NCBI GenBank assembly: GCA_032718475.1
Contig: JAUCBJ010002226.1
Coordinates: 1 to 57,404 of the forward strand
DNA: 57,404 nucleotides
DNA from: Nemertoderma westbladi
Taxonomy: Eukaryota > Xenacoelomorpha > Nemertodermatida > Nemertodermatidae
Direction of reading: 5' to 3'
Shown here: positions 31,715 through 43,016 of the stretch, piece by piece
Numbering within the stretch: the stretch's first letter is position 1
How the letters are laid out: every line of letters starts with the position of its first letter
Translations under genes and position numbers: made by a program
Notes under the pieces: generated by a model
What the model saw: only the letters and a program-made list of their open reading frames with translations
Told to the model about the DNA's origin: nothing
Database searches by the model: none

Positions 31715-32442
31715 TACCCAGTATAAGGGATAGTTCTTTTTACAGAACACAGCAGAACACAGTAGAACACAGCAGAACACAATAGAATACAGGCGGAACA
31801 TAGGCGAACACAGCTGTAATTAAAGTCTACACCAAAAAATAACACACTTGGGAAAGTACCGGACTTAATCATACAACTGTAAGATGTCAATTACATATTT
31901 AAATTAAATGGCGGTTTTCCATATCCTCCAAAATAAATTACCTGATCAGCGTTGCCCGATCAGCTGTTCGGTTAGGCCTGTACCTGTTACTAGTCCAGCA
32001 GTCTGCCTGTCAGCCTGTTCCAGTACTGCAGTAGGCCTAGTGCTGTAGAGACATGTACAGGCTAACAGACTGTACATTGTACAGACAGACAGATGTAGGC
32101 ATTTACCGGGCACAGTGTAGAGTATATTACTAATGTACTGATGTAGGCCTACTCAGCTACCGGTACTGTACCTCTGTAGAACTAACCAACTCTCCATGGT
32201 TACAGGATAATGAGAAGTAATTTATTTTGGAGGATATGGAAAACCGCCATTTAAATTAAATATGTAATTGACATCTTACAGTTGTATGATTAAATCCGGT
32301 ACTTTCCTAAGTGTGTTATTTTTTGGTGTAGATTTTAATTACAGCTGTGTTCGCCTATGTTCCGCCTGTATTCTATTGTGTTCTGCTGTGTTCTACTGTG
32401 TTCTGTAAAAAGATATATCCCACCAGTATAAAGGCTTACGTT
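31715..32442. mobile_element. Large foldback element, about 225-bp arms
   Basis: 31717-31941 and 32217-32442 are near-perfect reverse complements (for example CATATCCTCCAAAATAAATTAC against GTAATTTATTTTGGAGGATATG in part), separated by a loop of about 275 bp rich in AGGCCT and ACCGG words. The arms contain degenerate GAACACAGCA repeats. There is no coding capacity. It is typical of a nonautonomous DNA element or of an inverted duplication. Confidence 0.9.
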
Positions 32443-33069
32443 CCGCAACTATACAGTCCGCTGCGCTCCACTCAGCCCTCTGACAGGATGGCATTTATCG
32501 GGCAGGATTTCCCATACCTCCCGACTTTTTATATGGGATTCTTTTAATTAACATGGAACAATCAAAGCTTCACTTAAATGTAACATTAATTAATTAATTT
32601 GAGAAAACTTAACATATTTTCGAAAACATCTTCGATTCAATCTGGATTGAACTTCCCTTAAAATAAATTTATTCATAACAGTTTTACAAATTAGTAAAAA
32701 TTGTAAACTAGTAAATATCACAAAATATCCTACATTATATACATTTATTATATTTGATAATATTATACTATATATATTTAGTAGGTCATGACCTACTACT
32801 ATATATAGTAGGACATGGGTTTGATAATAATAATAACTAAATAGAAAATGAGGGGGAGACTTTAATAGCAAACAAAATTCATCTGTTCTATAGTTTCTGG
32901 ATTTCGGTTAGAAAAACGTGCTACTGTAACCTGCTCCTTTCCCTCAATTGATATTTTAACATTGAAACAATATAATATAAGATTGAATACCCCCCCGGTA
33001 ACACATCGGCGAAAGTCTCCTCTCTTAGTAGAAGGCCCAGGTTGAGTTTGGTTGTCAAATACTGTATCT
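32443..33069. other. Intergenic, AT-rich
   Basis: The sequence TAGTAGGTCATGACCTACTACTA (32780-32802 region) is a short perfect palindrome; otherwise nothing is recognised. Confidence 0.5.
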
Positions 33070-33243
33070 CAGATGTTTCTCAACGATATTCAAAACATTT
33101 TGGAATTCTGGTACACTAAGTCCACTGTTCGTTCTATCGAACCACACATCGAGAAAACACTTTACAACAAGAAGATTGGTCTAAGGACTTCGTGTATAAA
33201 GATTAAGGAGTGTGAGAGTAAATTAGGGAGTGTGGGCGCATAA
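33070..33243 (+). CDS. Possible orphan terminal exon
   Basis: A frame after a weak acceptor (GTATCTCAG) reads MFLNDIQNILEFWYTKSTVR and on to a stop at 33241-33243 (about 57 residues). Its composition is more protein-like than nearby frames, being charged and low in Leu/Phe runs. No family is recognised, and no partner exon was found upstream. It could be chance. Confidence 0.2.
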   Translation, partial: QMFLNDIQNILEFWYTKSTVRSIEPHIEKTLYNKKIGLRTSCIKIKECESKLGSVGA

Positions 33244-34520
33244 AAATAATGATTTTCGGCACTACTGTATATTCCATCATGAGATAGGGGGCCTAGTGTG
33301 TGTATGTGGCATACTAGGTTAGTTTTGTCTATAGTCCGTGGCTATCGCTCCATTCACACTGCAGTAATGTGTGTTAGTGTTCCCTGAATTACCACTAAAT
33401 GGATATGATAATCTAATGAATAGCACATTATCTCTGGTCCATAGAGTTCCTATAAAAGTTACCAGTCAATATAGCGACGGCAAAATATGTTTTGTGTTTT
33501 GTCACTTAGCAACGAAATGTTAATTACGCTCACATATTATATAATATTAAGATGCATAAGATTTATTGATAAATTAAATTTGTTCCATCAACTTTAATTC
33601 AAGATTTTAATTTAATTAAAATAAATTCTTAACATCACAATATTTTCGGACTCCATTTGAATAACATAATTTCAACTGTTAACTAAATAATAGGTTTATA
33701 AGAACATTAACTGTCATTTTTGGCCAATTCTTCTTCAGATTTTGGATTTAATCCTGCAGAAATAAATTTAGGTTATTTATTTATTTAATAAATATTACAT
33801 CAAATATGACAATGGATACAGTACAGTTTACTGTGTAGTAGTGACAACATTCTAGAAACTTGAACAGTTCGCGTTTTGTGAGAAGTAGTGATTCTCTGCT
33901 ATCATCAAGATCATTAGCTATCAAAATTTTAAAAATTGACGGTTTCCATTATTCAACGATTTTCTTAGCATTCAGTTATCTTTGTACGGATGTACAGTAA
34001 TACATTTATATGGCTAATACTTATATTTTCTGAATAGATCACGTAGAAATGCTGCCAAAAAATTACTTTGCGTAATTAGATCACTTCATTGATATCTCGG
34101 GTTAATTAATGATGACATCCGATGACATATCAATCAGGTATAAACGAATTACAATGTAGAATATAAGAAATATAATAGGCCTACTAGAAAAAACATAAAC
34201 AAACATTAATTAAAAATAACAATGTTATACCAAGAGTCTATAATAGTACAACGATCTCAGAGCCTAATTTATTAAATGTGTGAATGTTGTGTAAATGTGT
34301 GAATTTTATGTCCGGCCTATATATTTACAATGCGAATAAAAAGCTGACCTTTTTCTTGTTGTTTATACAATATTATTATTCTCAGATTCATTAGTGTGGT
34401 TAGATCTACTTATTTACTACTACTTTATTCAAATGTTTATTTGTACCCTACAACCCTACAGTAGAATTTAGTATCTCTAATTATATCAAATTATAATACC
34501 TGCTTTAATTAAAGTGTACC
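33244..34520 (+). other. Upstream region of THEG-like gene 2
   Basis: AT-rich, no coding frame. It includes the X-box candidate listed next. An in-frame TAA lies a few codons before the ATG at 34521. Confidence 0.4.
33501..33513 (+). promoter_or_regulatory. RFX X-box candidate upstream of THEG-like gene 2
   Basis: GTCACT-T-AGCAAC fits RYYNYY-N1-RRNRAC. It is about 1 kb upstream of the first ATG, far for a proximal promoter, but an upstream noncoding exon could bring it close to the transcription start. Confidence 0.35.
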
Positions 34521-34721
34521 ATGTCAGTTCGAATTAAAGAACTAGCCAGACCCAAGACTCCGCACCCAGACTATGAGTACGACCGAGATCTACCCATAGA
34601 GACAGATGCCAGGGCTAGAAGCGCCTCCTGTAGCCACAGAACGGAACAGTTAGCTATACCGAAACAAAGACAAGACAATTGCTACAAGAGCCCTTATTGG
34701 AAACCACCTAATCACCACAGG
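34521..34721 (+). CDS. THEG-like gene 2, coding exon 1
   Basis: ATG in context ACCATGT opens a 67-codon exon ending AGG|GTAAGT (phase 0). It carries two THEG repeats, VRIKELARPK and HRTEQLAIPK, with HPDYEYDRDLP between them, very like the corresponding part of vertebrate THEG/SPMAP2. The last 11 residues (SPYWKPPNHHR) are encoded by DNA that is also the first unit of the 44-bp minisatellite in the intron. The phase and repeat content match the exon at 48283-48480, giving a predicted 132-residue protein. It is a paralogue, not a copy, of gene 1. Confidence 0.75.
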
Positions 34722-36575
34722 GTAAGTACGGGACCCTTTATTGGGAGGCAGTTAAACACCATGGGGTTAAGGAAGGGAGCCCTTATTGGAGGCCAGTTAA
34801 ACACCATTGGGTCAGTACGGCACCCTTATTGGGAGCCAGTTAAACACCATTGGGTTAGTACGGCAGCCCTTATTGGAAGCCAGTTAAACACCATTGGGTC
34901 AGTACGGCACCCTTATTGGGAGCCAGTTAAACACCATTGGGTCAGTACGGCAGCCCTTATTGGAGGCCAGTTAAACACCATTGGGTCAGTACGGCACCCT
35001 TATTGGGAGCCAGTTAAACACCATTGGGTCAGTACGGCACCCTTATTGGAAGCCAGTTAAACACCATTGGGTTAGTACGGCAGCCCTTATTGGAGGCCAG
35101 TTAAACACCATTGGGTCAGTACGGCACCCTTATTGGGAGCCAGTTAAACACCATTGGGTTAGTACGGCAGCCCTTATTGGAGGCCAGTTAAACACCATTG
35201 GGTCAGTACGGCACCCTTATTGGGAGCCAGTTAAACACCATTGGGTTAGTACGGCAGCCCTTATTGGAGGCCAGTTAAACACCATTGGGTCAGTACGGCA
35301 CCCTTATTGGGAGCCAGTTAAACACCATTGGGTTAGTACGGCAGCCCTTATTGGAGGCCAGTTAAACACCATTGGGTCAGTACGGCACCCTTATTGGGAG
35401 CCAGTTAAACACCATTGGGTCAGTACGGCACCCTTATTGGAAGCCAGTTAAACACCATTGGGTTAGTAGGGCAGCCCTTATTGGGAGCCAGTTAAACACC
35501 ATTGGGTTAGTAGGGCAGCCCTTATTGGGAGCCAGTTAAACACCATTGGGTTAGTAGGGCAGCCCTTATTGGGAGCCAGTTAAACACCATTGGGTCAGTA
35601 CGGCAGCCCTTATTGGGAGCCAGTTAAACACCATTGGGTTAGTAGGGCAGCCCTTATTGGGAGCCAGTTAAACACCATTGGGTCAGTACGGCAGCCCTTA
35701 TTGGGAGCCAGTTAAACACCATTGGGTTAGTACGGCAGCCCTTTTTGGGAGCCAGTTAAACACCATTGGGTTAGTAGGGCAGCCCTTATTGGGAGCCAGT
35801 TAAATACCATTGGGTTAGTAAGGCAGCCCTTATTGGGAGCCAGTTAAACACCATTGGGTTAGTACGGCAGCCCTTATAGGGAGCCAGTTAAACACCATTG
35901 GGTTAGTAGGGCAGCCCTTATTGGGAGCCAGTTAAACACCATTGGGTTAGTAGGGCAGCCCTTATTGGGAGCCAGTTAAACACCATTGGGTTAGTAGGGC
36001 AGCCCTTATTGGGAGCCAGTTAAACACCATTGGGTTAGTACGGCAGCCCTTATTGGGAGCCAGTTAAACACCATTGGGTTAGTAGGGCAGCCCTTATTGG
36101 GAGCCAGTTAAACACCATTGGGTTAGTAGGGCAGCCCTTATTGGGAGCCAGTTAAACACCATTGGGTTAGTACGGCACCCTTATTGGGAGCCAGTTAAAC
36201 ACCATTGGGTTAGTAAGGCAGCCCTTATTGGGAGCCAGTTAAACACCATTGGGTTAGTAGGGCAGCCCTTATTGGGAGCCAGTTAAACACCATTGGGTTA
36301 GTAGGGCAGCCCTTATTGGGAGCCAGTTAAACACCATTGGGTCAGTACGGCAGCCCTTATTGGGGGCCAGTTAAACACCATTGGGTTAGTAGGGCAGCCC
36401 TTATTGGGAGCCAGTTAAACACCATTGGGTTAGTCGGGCAGCCCTTATTGGGAGCCAGTTAAACACCATTGGGTTAGTAGGGCAGCCCTTATTGGGAGCC
36501 AGTTAAACACCATTGGGTTAGTAGGGCAGCCCTTATTGGGAGCCAGTTAAACACCGTTGGGTTAGTACGGAGACT
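34690..36575 (+). repeat. 44-bp minisatellite on the exon-1 donor of THEG-like gene 2
   Basis: About 43 copies of AGCCCTTATTGGGAGCCAGT followed by 24 bases that include GGGT(T/C)AGTA(C/G)GG. The first unit overlaps exon 1: the exon end CCCTTATTGG...CACAGG plus GTAAGTACGG aligns with the whole unit. Later units carry GTTAGT or GTCAGT in place of GTAAGT, so most have a weakened donor. The frame of exon 1 stays open for about eight units (to 35060). Confidence 0.95.
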
Positions 36576-36719
36576 GTTATGGAGCCTGTTGCAGGGGTAT
36601 ACACCTGTACACTGTAATACTGTAATTAATTATTTATCAACACAATTATCAATTAATTATATATCAGTCAATCAATCGGTTGGGTGAAATCTAACCAAGC
36701 TAGGTACACATGTGGTTTG

Positions 36720-37310
36720 GAAAAGTTTATAAATATATATATATTTGCGTGGGGCTTTCAGGACGAGCGCAACAAGGCTAATGAAGGAAACGAGTTGACT
36801 ATACTCGTAAACACATTGGACGGTATGTCATTTTGATCAGTACCGGTGGTGGAATGTTTTATGCTAGTTATTTTGGAGACCAGATGTACAGAACGAGTGC
36901 AACGAGGGTTGTAATGAAGACGAGCCTGTGTTGACTATACCCCTTAATAACGACTATTGTATAGTAATAGTTATAATACATACATGTAATGTACAGTAGT
37001 AGTTATAATAGACTTACTCGTAAACCACATGGTTTATAATATTGGACGCTATGTCATTTTGTCCAATACTGACTGATAATGGAATGTTGTAAGGTATTTA
37101 TTTGGTGACCAGGTTGCACAGGACGAACGCAATTAGTTTTGCAGTCGATAAGAGTAGCCATCATCTCCCAAAAATCAGCAGTTACTAGCGTAGTTTCAAG
37201 ACTTTGCATAGTTATAAAGATCGTCAGTCTGCGCTTAAGAAAACAAATTTGGGACAAAACAGGATGAGCGTAACGAGTCTAGTAAAGGAGAGGAGTATTG
37301 TAAAACTAAA
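36720..37310 (+). repeat. Degenerate copies of a GGACGAGCGCAACGAGG repeat
   Basis: Diverged copies occur near 36763, 36890, 37118 and 37262, each followed by a GAGGAGTATTG/GAGTTGACTATACTCG-like segment. Related sequence occurs inside the MITE at 52130-52170. This looks like old decayed repeats. The 67-codon frame on the minus strand here is not supported. Confidence 0.5.
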
Positions 37311-37679
37311 AATGTCATACTAAACTTGAATAGGCCTAGTTAGTAGGTTTACAAATGACAGTTAAAGCGTGTAAGGGCAATTGTTGAGAAAGTAAACAAT
37401 TGTTGAGATATTGAATAAAAGGTAAAACTAAAAATGTCATACTTAACATAAATAGCCCTAGTTAGTAGATTTACAAATGACAGTTAAAAAGCGTGTAAGG
37501 GCAAACTGAAATGGACCTCTTTTTTACAACCAGTTTAACACAAACTGAAAGCATCGCTCATGGCTATTTCGGGAAATACGGTATTCGTACATATCTATCT
37601 AATAGAGATTAGTAGTTTCTATGTGGGCTCTCGTGCTGCGCGAAGGCGTCACTAATCGTTAACAATCATTTGGGAATTA

Positions 37680-38205
37680 TCACAATGTACAGTAGGCATA
37701 TTGTAACACAATGTACAGTAGGCCTATTGTAACACAATGTACAGTAGGCCTATTGTAACACAATATACAGTAGGCCTATTGTAACACAATGTACAGTAGG
37801 CCTATTGTAACACAATGTACAGTAGGCCTATTGTAACACAATGTACAGTAGGCCTATTGTAACACAATGTACAGTAGGCCTATTGTAACACAATGTACAG
37901 TAGGCCTATTGTAACACAATGTACAGTAGGCCTATTGTAACACAATGTACAGTAGGCCTATTGTAACACAATGTACAGTAGGCATATTGTAACAAAATGT
38001 ACAGTAGGCCTATTGTAACACAATGTACAGTAGGCCTATTGTAACACAATGTACAGTAGGCCTATTGTAACACAATGTACAGTAGGCCTATTGTAACACA
38101 ATGTACAGTAGGCCTATTGTAACACAATGTACAGTAGGCCTATTGTAACACAATGTACAGTAGGCCTATTGTAACACAATGTACTGTAGGCCTATTGTAA
38201 CTATT
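37680..38205 (+). repeat. 26-bp minisatellite
   Basis: About 20 almost identical copies of ACAATGTACAGTAGGCCTAT followed by TGTAAC. There are few variants (AGGCATA at both edges). Confidence 0.95.
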
Positions 38206-38589
38206 TCATATCTAGCAGTTCTACACACTTACCGGTTACCTATCAGTCACATCCCTCAATTTAGGGACTGACTGACTGACTGACTTTATTGTAAATTTCA
38301 GTACCAATTCCTTGGATTTTTGTTTTGTTTGGTGTTAGTTAGTCAGGCCCAAATCATAATTAAAATGTTATGCAACCCAAACCCCAAGTCCCTTATCCAA
38401 TGGGGCCAACAGTAAATTCAGACAAGAATTAGATTAGTGCTGGTCCAGGTGTAGTGTCATGATAAATCTATTCAGTAAGGATTTGAACCACCAAATTCGC
38501 CTTAATTAACGAACATACAGGGCGGGTAAGGGAATAGAGAGATTCACCAGTGTGCTAAATTAAAGTAAAGTCCCATTGCAAGTCGAATG
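38206..38589. other. Intronic spacer
   Basis: Contains (GACT)n near 38265-38285 and a B-box-like TGGTTCAAATCC on the minus strand (about 38466-38477) without a matching A box. Nothing else is recognised. Confidence 0.4.
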
Positions 38590-38870
38590 AATCGGGTTGG
38601 TGCGCTAAAAAATTTGTAGCTAGAAACAATCGAATAAGGGGTAACAAGGTGCCCTGAATCGAGTGACGGGGTATGTTTGTTGTAAAAACACGTGGAAACG
38701 GTCGAATTGGCGGGTTTAAGTAGGCAAGGGAAGCCAATTTAAAAATCGGCTGTGATTGGCTTCTATAGATTTGACGTCATTACGCAGTGCTCTTATAATT
38801 TCTTATCTTGGTTTCTATGGATAGAGATTTTCGATCAATTCAAAGACATTCAAAGTAGCTGATATAAATG
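38590..38870 (+). repeat. Dispersed repeat with CRE and CCAAT motifs, copy 1
   Basis: Matches the reverse complement of 46250-46530 over about 280 bp (GGGTTGGTGCGC, GGAAACGGTCGAA, GGCAAGGGAAGCCAATTT, ATCGGCTGTGATTGGCT and TGACGTCA shared in order). It carries two CCAAT-type boxes and a CRE, as a polymerase II promoter might. It lies about 0.3 kb beyond the 3' end of JUN. Confidence 0.85.
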
Positions 38871-39189
38871 TTTATAAATCGTATTTATGCGAAGATATTT
38901 AGGTTAAACTTAAATTTACATGAAATTTACAAAAAATATAATAATATAGTACTTCTTCTAATCTACAATTACTTAATTTAATATATGCTAATACTATGCA
39001 CAAAGTACACATACTATGCGCAGCACGCATCGAACATAAATAAATTTACAAATATATAAATATTATTATACTTTACTTTTGCAACACCTTTGCAAGGTGA
39101 TTGCGGACGTGTTTTATTGCCTCCGATATACATAACCTACCCATCTCAAATATGACTGGAAAGTAGTCAAAATAAAATACTGCAATGAT

Positions 39190-39734
39190 TAAAGATGAGC
39201 ACTTTATTGCATTCTAGTCTATTACAGCCAGAGGGAAAAGTTTTAATTTACATGGATGCTTTTGTATTCATAATGGAGGACACAAAATATTGTTGACCCA
39301 TTATTGGTACAGTTTATATGAATTAAAATAAACACTGCAGGCAGACTGTTATAAACAAGCACAATAATTACTTAAGAATTATTAGTATAACCGGTACTTC
39401 CTAATTAAATACAAAACAAATACAAGATGAACTGAAACTCTATATACAGGGGGTAGATTAAACAAACTAAACTCAACTGAATTAATTAGCACAAACCTCA
39501 TTATTAAACCTTCACCCTCACTCCGAAACAATATTTAGTAAAGAAATCTAAAAAAATCCTATTCAATAATATTTTTAGCTGCAGAATGTATTTTCATCTG
39601 CCCTTATTTTTAGAATGAATAATCATAAAAAAAAAAACTAATTGCAAAATTAAAAAAAATCACGATTAATTTCGGATACCAAGACCGAAAATGAAACAAT
39701 CTACTAATTAAAAAAATTATCCAACTAAACCGAT
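39190..39734 (-). terminator. JUN 3' UTR and polyadenylation signal
   Basis: AATAAA on the gene strand (39203-39208) lies about 530 nt after the stop. The UTR is AU-rich with several UAAAU/AUUUA-type words, as in unstable immediate-early mRNAs. Confidence 0.5.
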
Positions 39735-40991
39735 TTACGCGGGTAATTTAATGTTAACGAGTTTCCCAGACGGCGAGTGAAGCGCCGATATATTCCGAGA
39801 CTGGCTGAGCATCACGTGACACCCGGACTTCACGTGATCCAACACCTTCTGTTTGAGGGCCACCACATCGGCTTCGAGTTCCCGTTTACTCGACAATAAA
39901 CCCGCGTTCGTCTTCCTCAGTTCGGCGACCTGCTCCTCCAGTGTGTCGATTCTCTCGATCTTCCGGTTACGACACTTGGTAGCTGCGACCCGGTTACGGT
40001 ATCGCTTCCGCTCTAGTTTCAGTTTCTCCTGGACCGCCATGTCGATGGTCCCGAACCCGGGCGGGATAGACACCCCGGATGACGTCATAGATGACGTCAC
40101 CATGGAGCACTGCGCTTCCGGTTGTTCGCGTTTTATACTTCCGGTCTGCTTGAGTGGCGGCGGCGGCGGGGTGGAATATGTTCCCCCTGAAGGTGACGGC
40201 GTTGCGAAGTAACCAGGGGGTCGTTGGTCTAATGACGCGGGCAGTAGACGCAGCTGATTGGTCGGTTGGTTATCCGGGACGGTGACCTCCGATTGGCTAG
40301 ATTCGAAGACCATTAGGGGTTGGCTGGTGATCATGTAAGTGTTGTATTGCGTTGTGGAAGGGAGTAAGTAGAGTGGAGGGTTTGTGGAAGGGACGATCTG
40401 GGGTAGTGGGAGGTTCTGGGACAGGGAGGGTAATGGGCGGGTCAGCGAGGATGCAGGGGGAGGGGGTGTAGGATGGGACAGGGTCACTGAACTCAGGTCT
40501 AAGTTAGAAGCGACTAAGGATGCCGTTACCGAACTAGTGGTCGACTTAGTCGAGTGGAGTCGCGCCAATTCATCAGAGAATCCTTTCACATAGTTCTCCT
40601 GGGCGCTGGTTGCCGGGGATGCGAGCAGCTGACTCGGTGTAACGACCTCGGAGGAGGTTGAGGAAGAGAACTGGAGGATCATTCTCTCGAGTTCAGGGGA
40701 GTCCATGCATAACATGTTGAGATCCGGGGTGTTTAAAGTGATCTCGGAAGGTGTTAACAGTCCGGAAACTCCGGTTACCTTCCGGCGTTTCGCTACGCCG
40801 TCCAAATCGAGGTGGAGTTTTTTGCGATCCATAGAAGAGGACGGTCGTTTAAACCCGAGATTTTTGGGGATTTTATTTGCAACGAAATCTTCGTGGAGGG
40901 CGAGTTTCTTGGGGAATCGTACGCCCTGCTCCTCTACAAACTCTTCCGGGTAAAACCCACCCATGTCAACATCCAACATATTCCTCTTCAT
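39735..40991 (-). CDS. JUN: JUN, AP-1 bZIP transcription factor
   Basis: An intronless frame of 418 codons, as JUN usually is. Residues 56-63 (RKKLHLDL) fit a JNK docking site. TP at 88-89 and SP at 98-99 in LNTPDLNMLCMDSPELERMI match the N-terminal phosphoacceptor region of c-Jun. 110-320 is Pro/Ser/Thr-rich, with a KREQPEAQ stretch suggesting a SUMO site. The basic region is about 322-346 (RNRVAATKCRNRKIERI, with the redox-type cysteine), and leucines at 351, 358, 365, 372 and 379 form the zipper, followed by KQKVLDHVKSGCHVM as in vertebrate JUN. The protein dimerises with Fos or ATF and binds TRE/CRE sites in the nucleus. It lies inside the proposed intron of THEG-like gene 2 on the opposite strand. 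The basic region has small changes (KRYRNRVAATKCRNRK) but keeps the DNA-contacting N, A, A, C and R. Confidence 0.96.
   Translation of the reverse strand: MKRNMLDVDMGGFYPEEFVEEQGVRFPKKLALHEDFVANKIPKNLGFKRPSSSMDRKKLHLDLDGVAKRRKVTGVSGLLTPSEITLNTPDLNMLCMDSPELERMILQFSSSTSSEVVTPSQLLASPATSAQENYVKGFSDELARLHSTKSTTSSVTASLVASNLDLSSVTLSHPTPPPPASSLTRPLPSLSQNLPLPQIVPSTNPPLYLLPSTTQYNTYMITSQPLMVFESSQSEVTVPDNQPTNQLRLLPASLDQRPPGYFATPSPSGGTYSTPPPPPLKQTGSIKREQPEAQCSMVTSSMTSSGVSIPPGFGTIDMAVQEKLKLERKRYRNRVAATKCRNRKIERIDTLEEQVAELRKTNAGLLSSKRELEADVVALKQKVLDHVKSGCHVMLSQSRNISALHSPSGKLVNIKLPA
40080..40099. promoter_or_regulatory. Two CRE palindromes inside the JUN coding sequence
   Basis: TGACGTCA occurs at 40080-40087 and again at 40092-40099. 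On the gene strand they encode the MTSSMTSSG stretch. ATF/Jun dimers bind this site, so autoregulation is conceivable; they may simply be a coding repeat. Confidence 0.5.
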
Positions 40992-42309
40992 TTATAGCAA
41001 ACAAATAGGAGATAAGATAAATATTTAACTTGTTTCAAGTTTATTTTATTCAAATCAATATTGGAGCGATTGTTGCGTTGGTTGATATTATTATGGTTTG
41101 TAGAAGTAAATCCAAAACAATTAAAGTCCCGTTAGCTGTTGCAACAATTCCACGCCTCAGCAATAATAAAACTGAGAATACTATCAGGGAAAATACCAGG
41201 AAGTAATTCTAGCAAATAACAAATGAAATATATAAGCGTGTATAGCTGTATAAAGTACCGGTATTCACAAAGAAATAGATTGGCGGACTTTCTTTATTCA
41301 AAATATTAACGAATGGAAGAAATGTCTTGCCTTTATAGCTGAGTAACAAGTTAAAAATAGAATGTGACACATCCGACAAATCCTATTGGTAGGCCAAACC
41401 TTGGCAGGAAACTAGCTAACAATCTATTGGTTGCCCTAAAGGTTGCCAAGTAACGTTCACCAAAACATTGCTGATGGCGTAGGCAAATTTCGTAGTAATG
41501 CATAATGTTGCTAAAAATATCTCAATTCGAGATAACAACACAGAGCAGAAGCTTGGTGGCAGGCAAGGCGAAGTAGAGGCAGGATTCCTGTTATTCCAGA
41601 GAGCTTTGGTTGGTCAAATAAATAGGGCATGCCAAGCCTGCGTGTTAGCTGATTTCTTGGGAATAGAAAGGAATGGGGTGATGGATGACTCATGCCTAAA
41701 CAATTTATTATAATTACAACCGCTAAAATCGTTTGGAAAATTGGGGTGTTCGTGTTTAATAAAGCCCAATATACTACGCTCAGGCTCACCTTAAACAAAT
41801 CAGAAGCGATTTCACGAATGGAACTGAAAGTTAAAATAAATAAATATTTAGCTGAAATATCCTTTCAGCTATGGAGGCAGAATAAAGAGGATGTTATCCT
41901 GCCTGTATATGGATAAGATTCATTTTCAGGGGCAATCAACAGGAAGTATTGATTCTTGGGATTGTGTTTTAATTAAACGACAGAGCGAGGACCGCTATAA
42001 ATAAACAATCACTTTATTTTTATTATTATACAATTATTGCTGCATCGTTATCGAACCTAGTCGGCATAGGACCTATCATTTACATTTAATTAAGTGAAGT
42101 ATACCAGACTTTCTGCTGTTATATTTCACCGACACCGAAAACCTACTGTATTGTATATGTCAAATGGTATTCGATGAAATACAGTAAATAAACAGTGTAG
42201 CTTAGCTTTAATGTGTTGTTCTGTTCTAAAGCAGAATTTCACTTGTGGTCAATTATTAATTGTTCCCTATCTATTTGGCGAGTAAATTACTACAGTACAC
42301 GCTCTTTTG
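40992..42309. other. 5' flank of JUN and spacer
   Basis: This should contain the JUN 5' UTR and promoter. No clear TATA box or TRE was seen in the first 400 bp. Short frames at 41498-41713 and 41692-41916 have no recognisable content. Confidence 0.4.
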
Positions 42310-42496
42310 CTTTCATATGATTGTAGGGCCTTACCGCCCCTTGATCTTATCGCCCCCTGGGAACTTATCGCCCCTCAAATGGTCCTTTATTGCCCCTTGG
42401 GTACATATCGCCCCCGGGTCTTTATCGCCCCTGGTACCTTATCGCCACTGTGGTAAATATGAATTTTGAAAGGGAGAAACGTTTAGGCCTACAGAC

Positions 42497-42850
42497 GCTA
42501 CAGTAGTAAGCCAGAGGGAATGCCTGTTAACCACCACTCTGTTTCCTAAAGGAATGCGTGTTCTCCACAATGGGTGATCTTCCACAGTAAACCCTTCCAC
42601 TCTGCTTCCTAAAGGAATGCCTGTTCACCTCTGGGTGATCTTCCACATTAAACCCTTCCACTATGTTTCCTAAAGGAATGCCTGTTCACCACAATGGGTG
42701 CTCTTCCACAGTAAACCGTTCCACTATGTTTCCTAAAGGAATGCCTGTTCACCACTATGGGTGATCTTCCACAAAAAATCCTTCCACTCTGTTTCCTAGA
42801 GGAATGCCTATTCACCACCATGGGTGATCTTCCACAGTAAACTCTTCCAA
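42497..42850 (+). repeat. 63-bp minisatellite
   Basis: About 5.6 copies of a unit starting TTTCCTAAAGGAATGCCTGT and containing TGGGTGATCTTCCAC. Divergence between copies is moderate. Confidence 0.92.
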
Positions 42851-42894
42851 TGGTTCCCATTTATCGACCAGTAAAGGGTGAAACCCCCGGGTAG

Positions 42895-43016
42895 AGCTAG
42901 TCTATGGCATTTAAAGTCCCGCGCGCAAACAGTACTGTGACGTACGGGGATCGAACGTGGACCTTCTGAATGAAAGCCCAGATTGTTACCATTAGACCTA
43001 GCGGCTGCTTAGTCTC
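42895..43016 (-). mobile_element. Degenerate tRNA-like (SINE head) sequence
   Basis: On the minus strand, TAGGTCTAATGG (A-box-like) and GTTCGATCCCC (B-box) lie at tRNA spacing, with a possible anticodon arm CTGGGCTTTCATTCAG. The T stem does not pair well, so it is probably a decayed SINE or tRNA pseudogene rather than a working tRNA. Confidence 0.4.

Noticed and set aside
38440-38540. tRNA-derived SINE from a B-box-like TTCAAATCC
   Set aside because: No A box at the right spacing and no tail.
41498-41916. Two short ORFs upstream of JUN
   Set aside because: No splice context, no recognised motif, and composition like the surrounding noncoding DNA.
42943-43016. Functional tRNA gene
   Set aside because: The T stem mispairs and no matching acceptor stem is seen; it is kept only as a tRNA-like relic.
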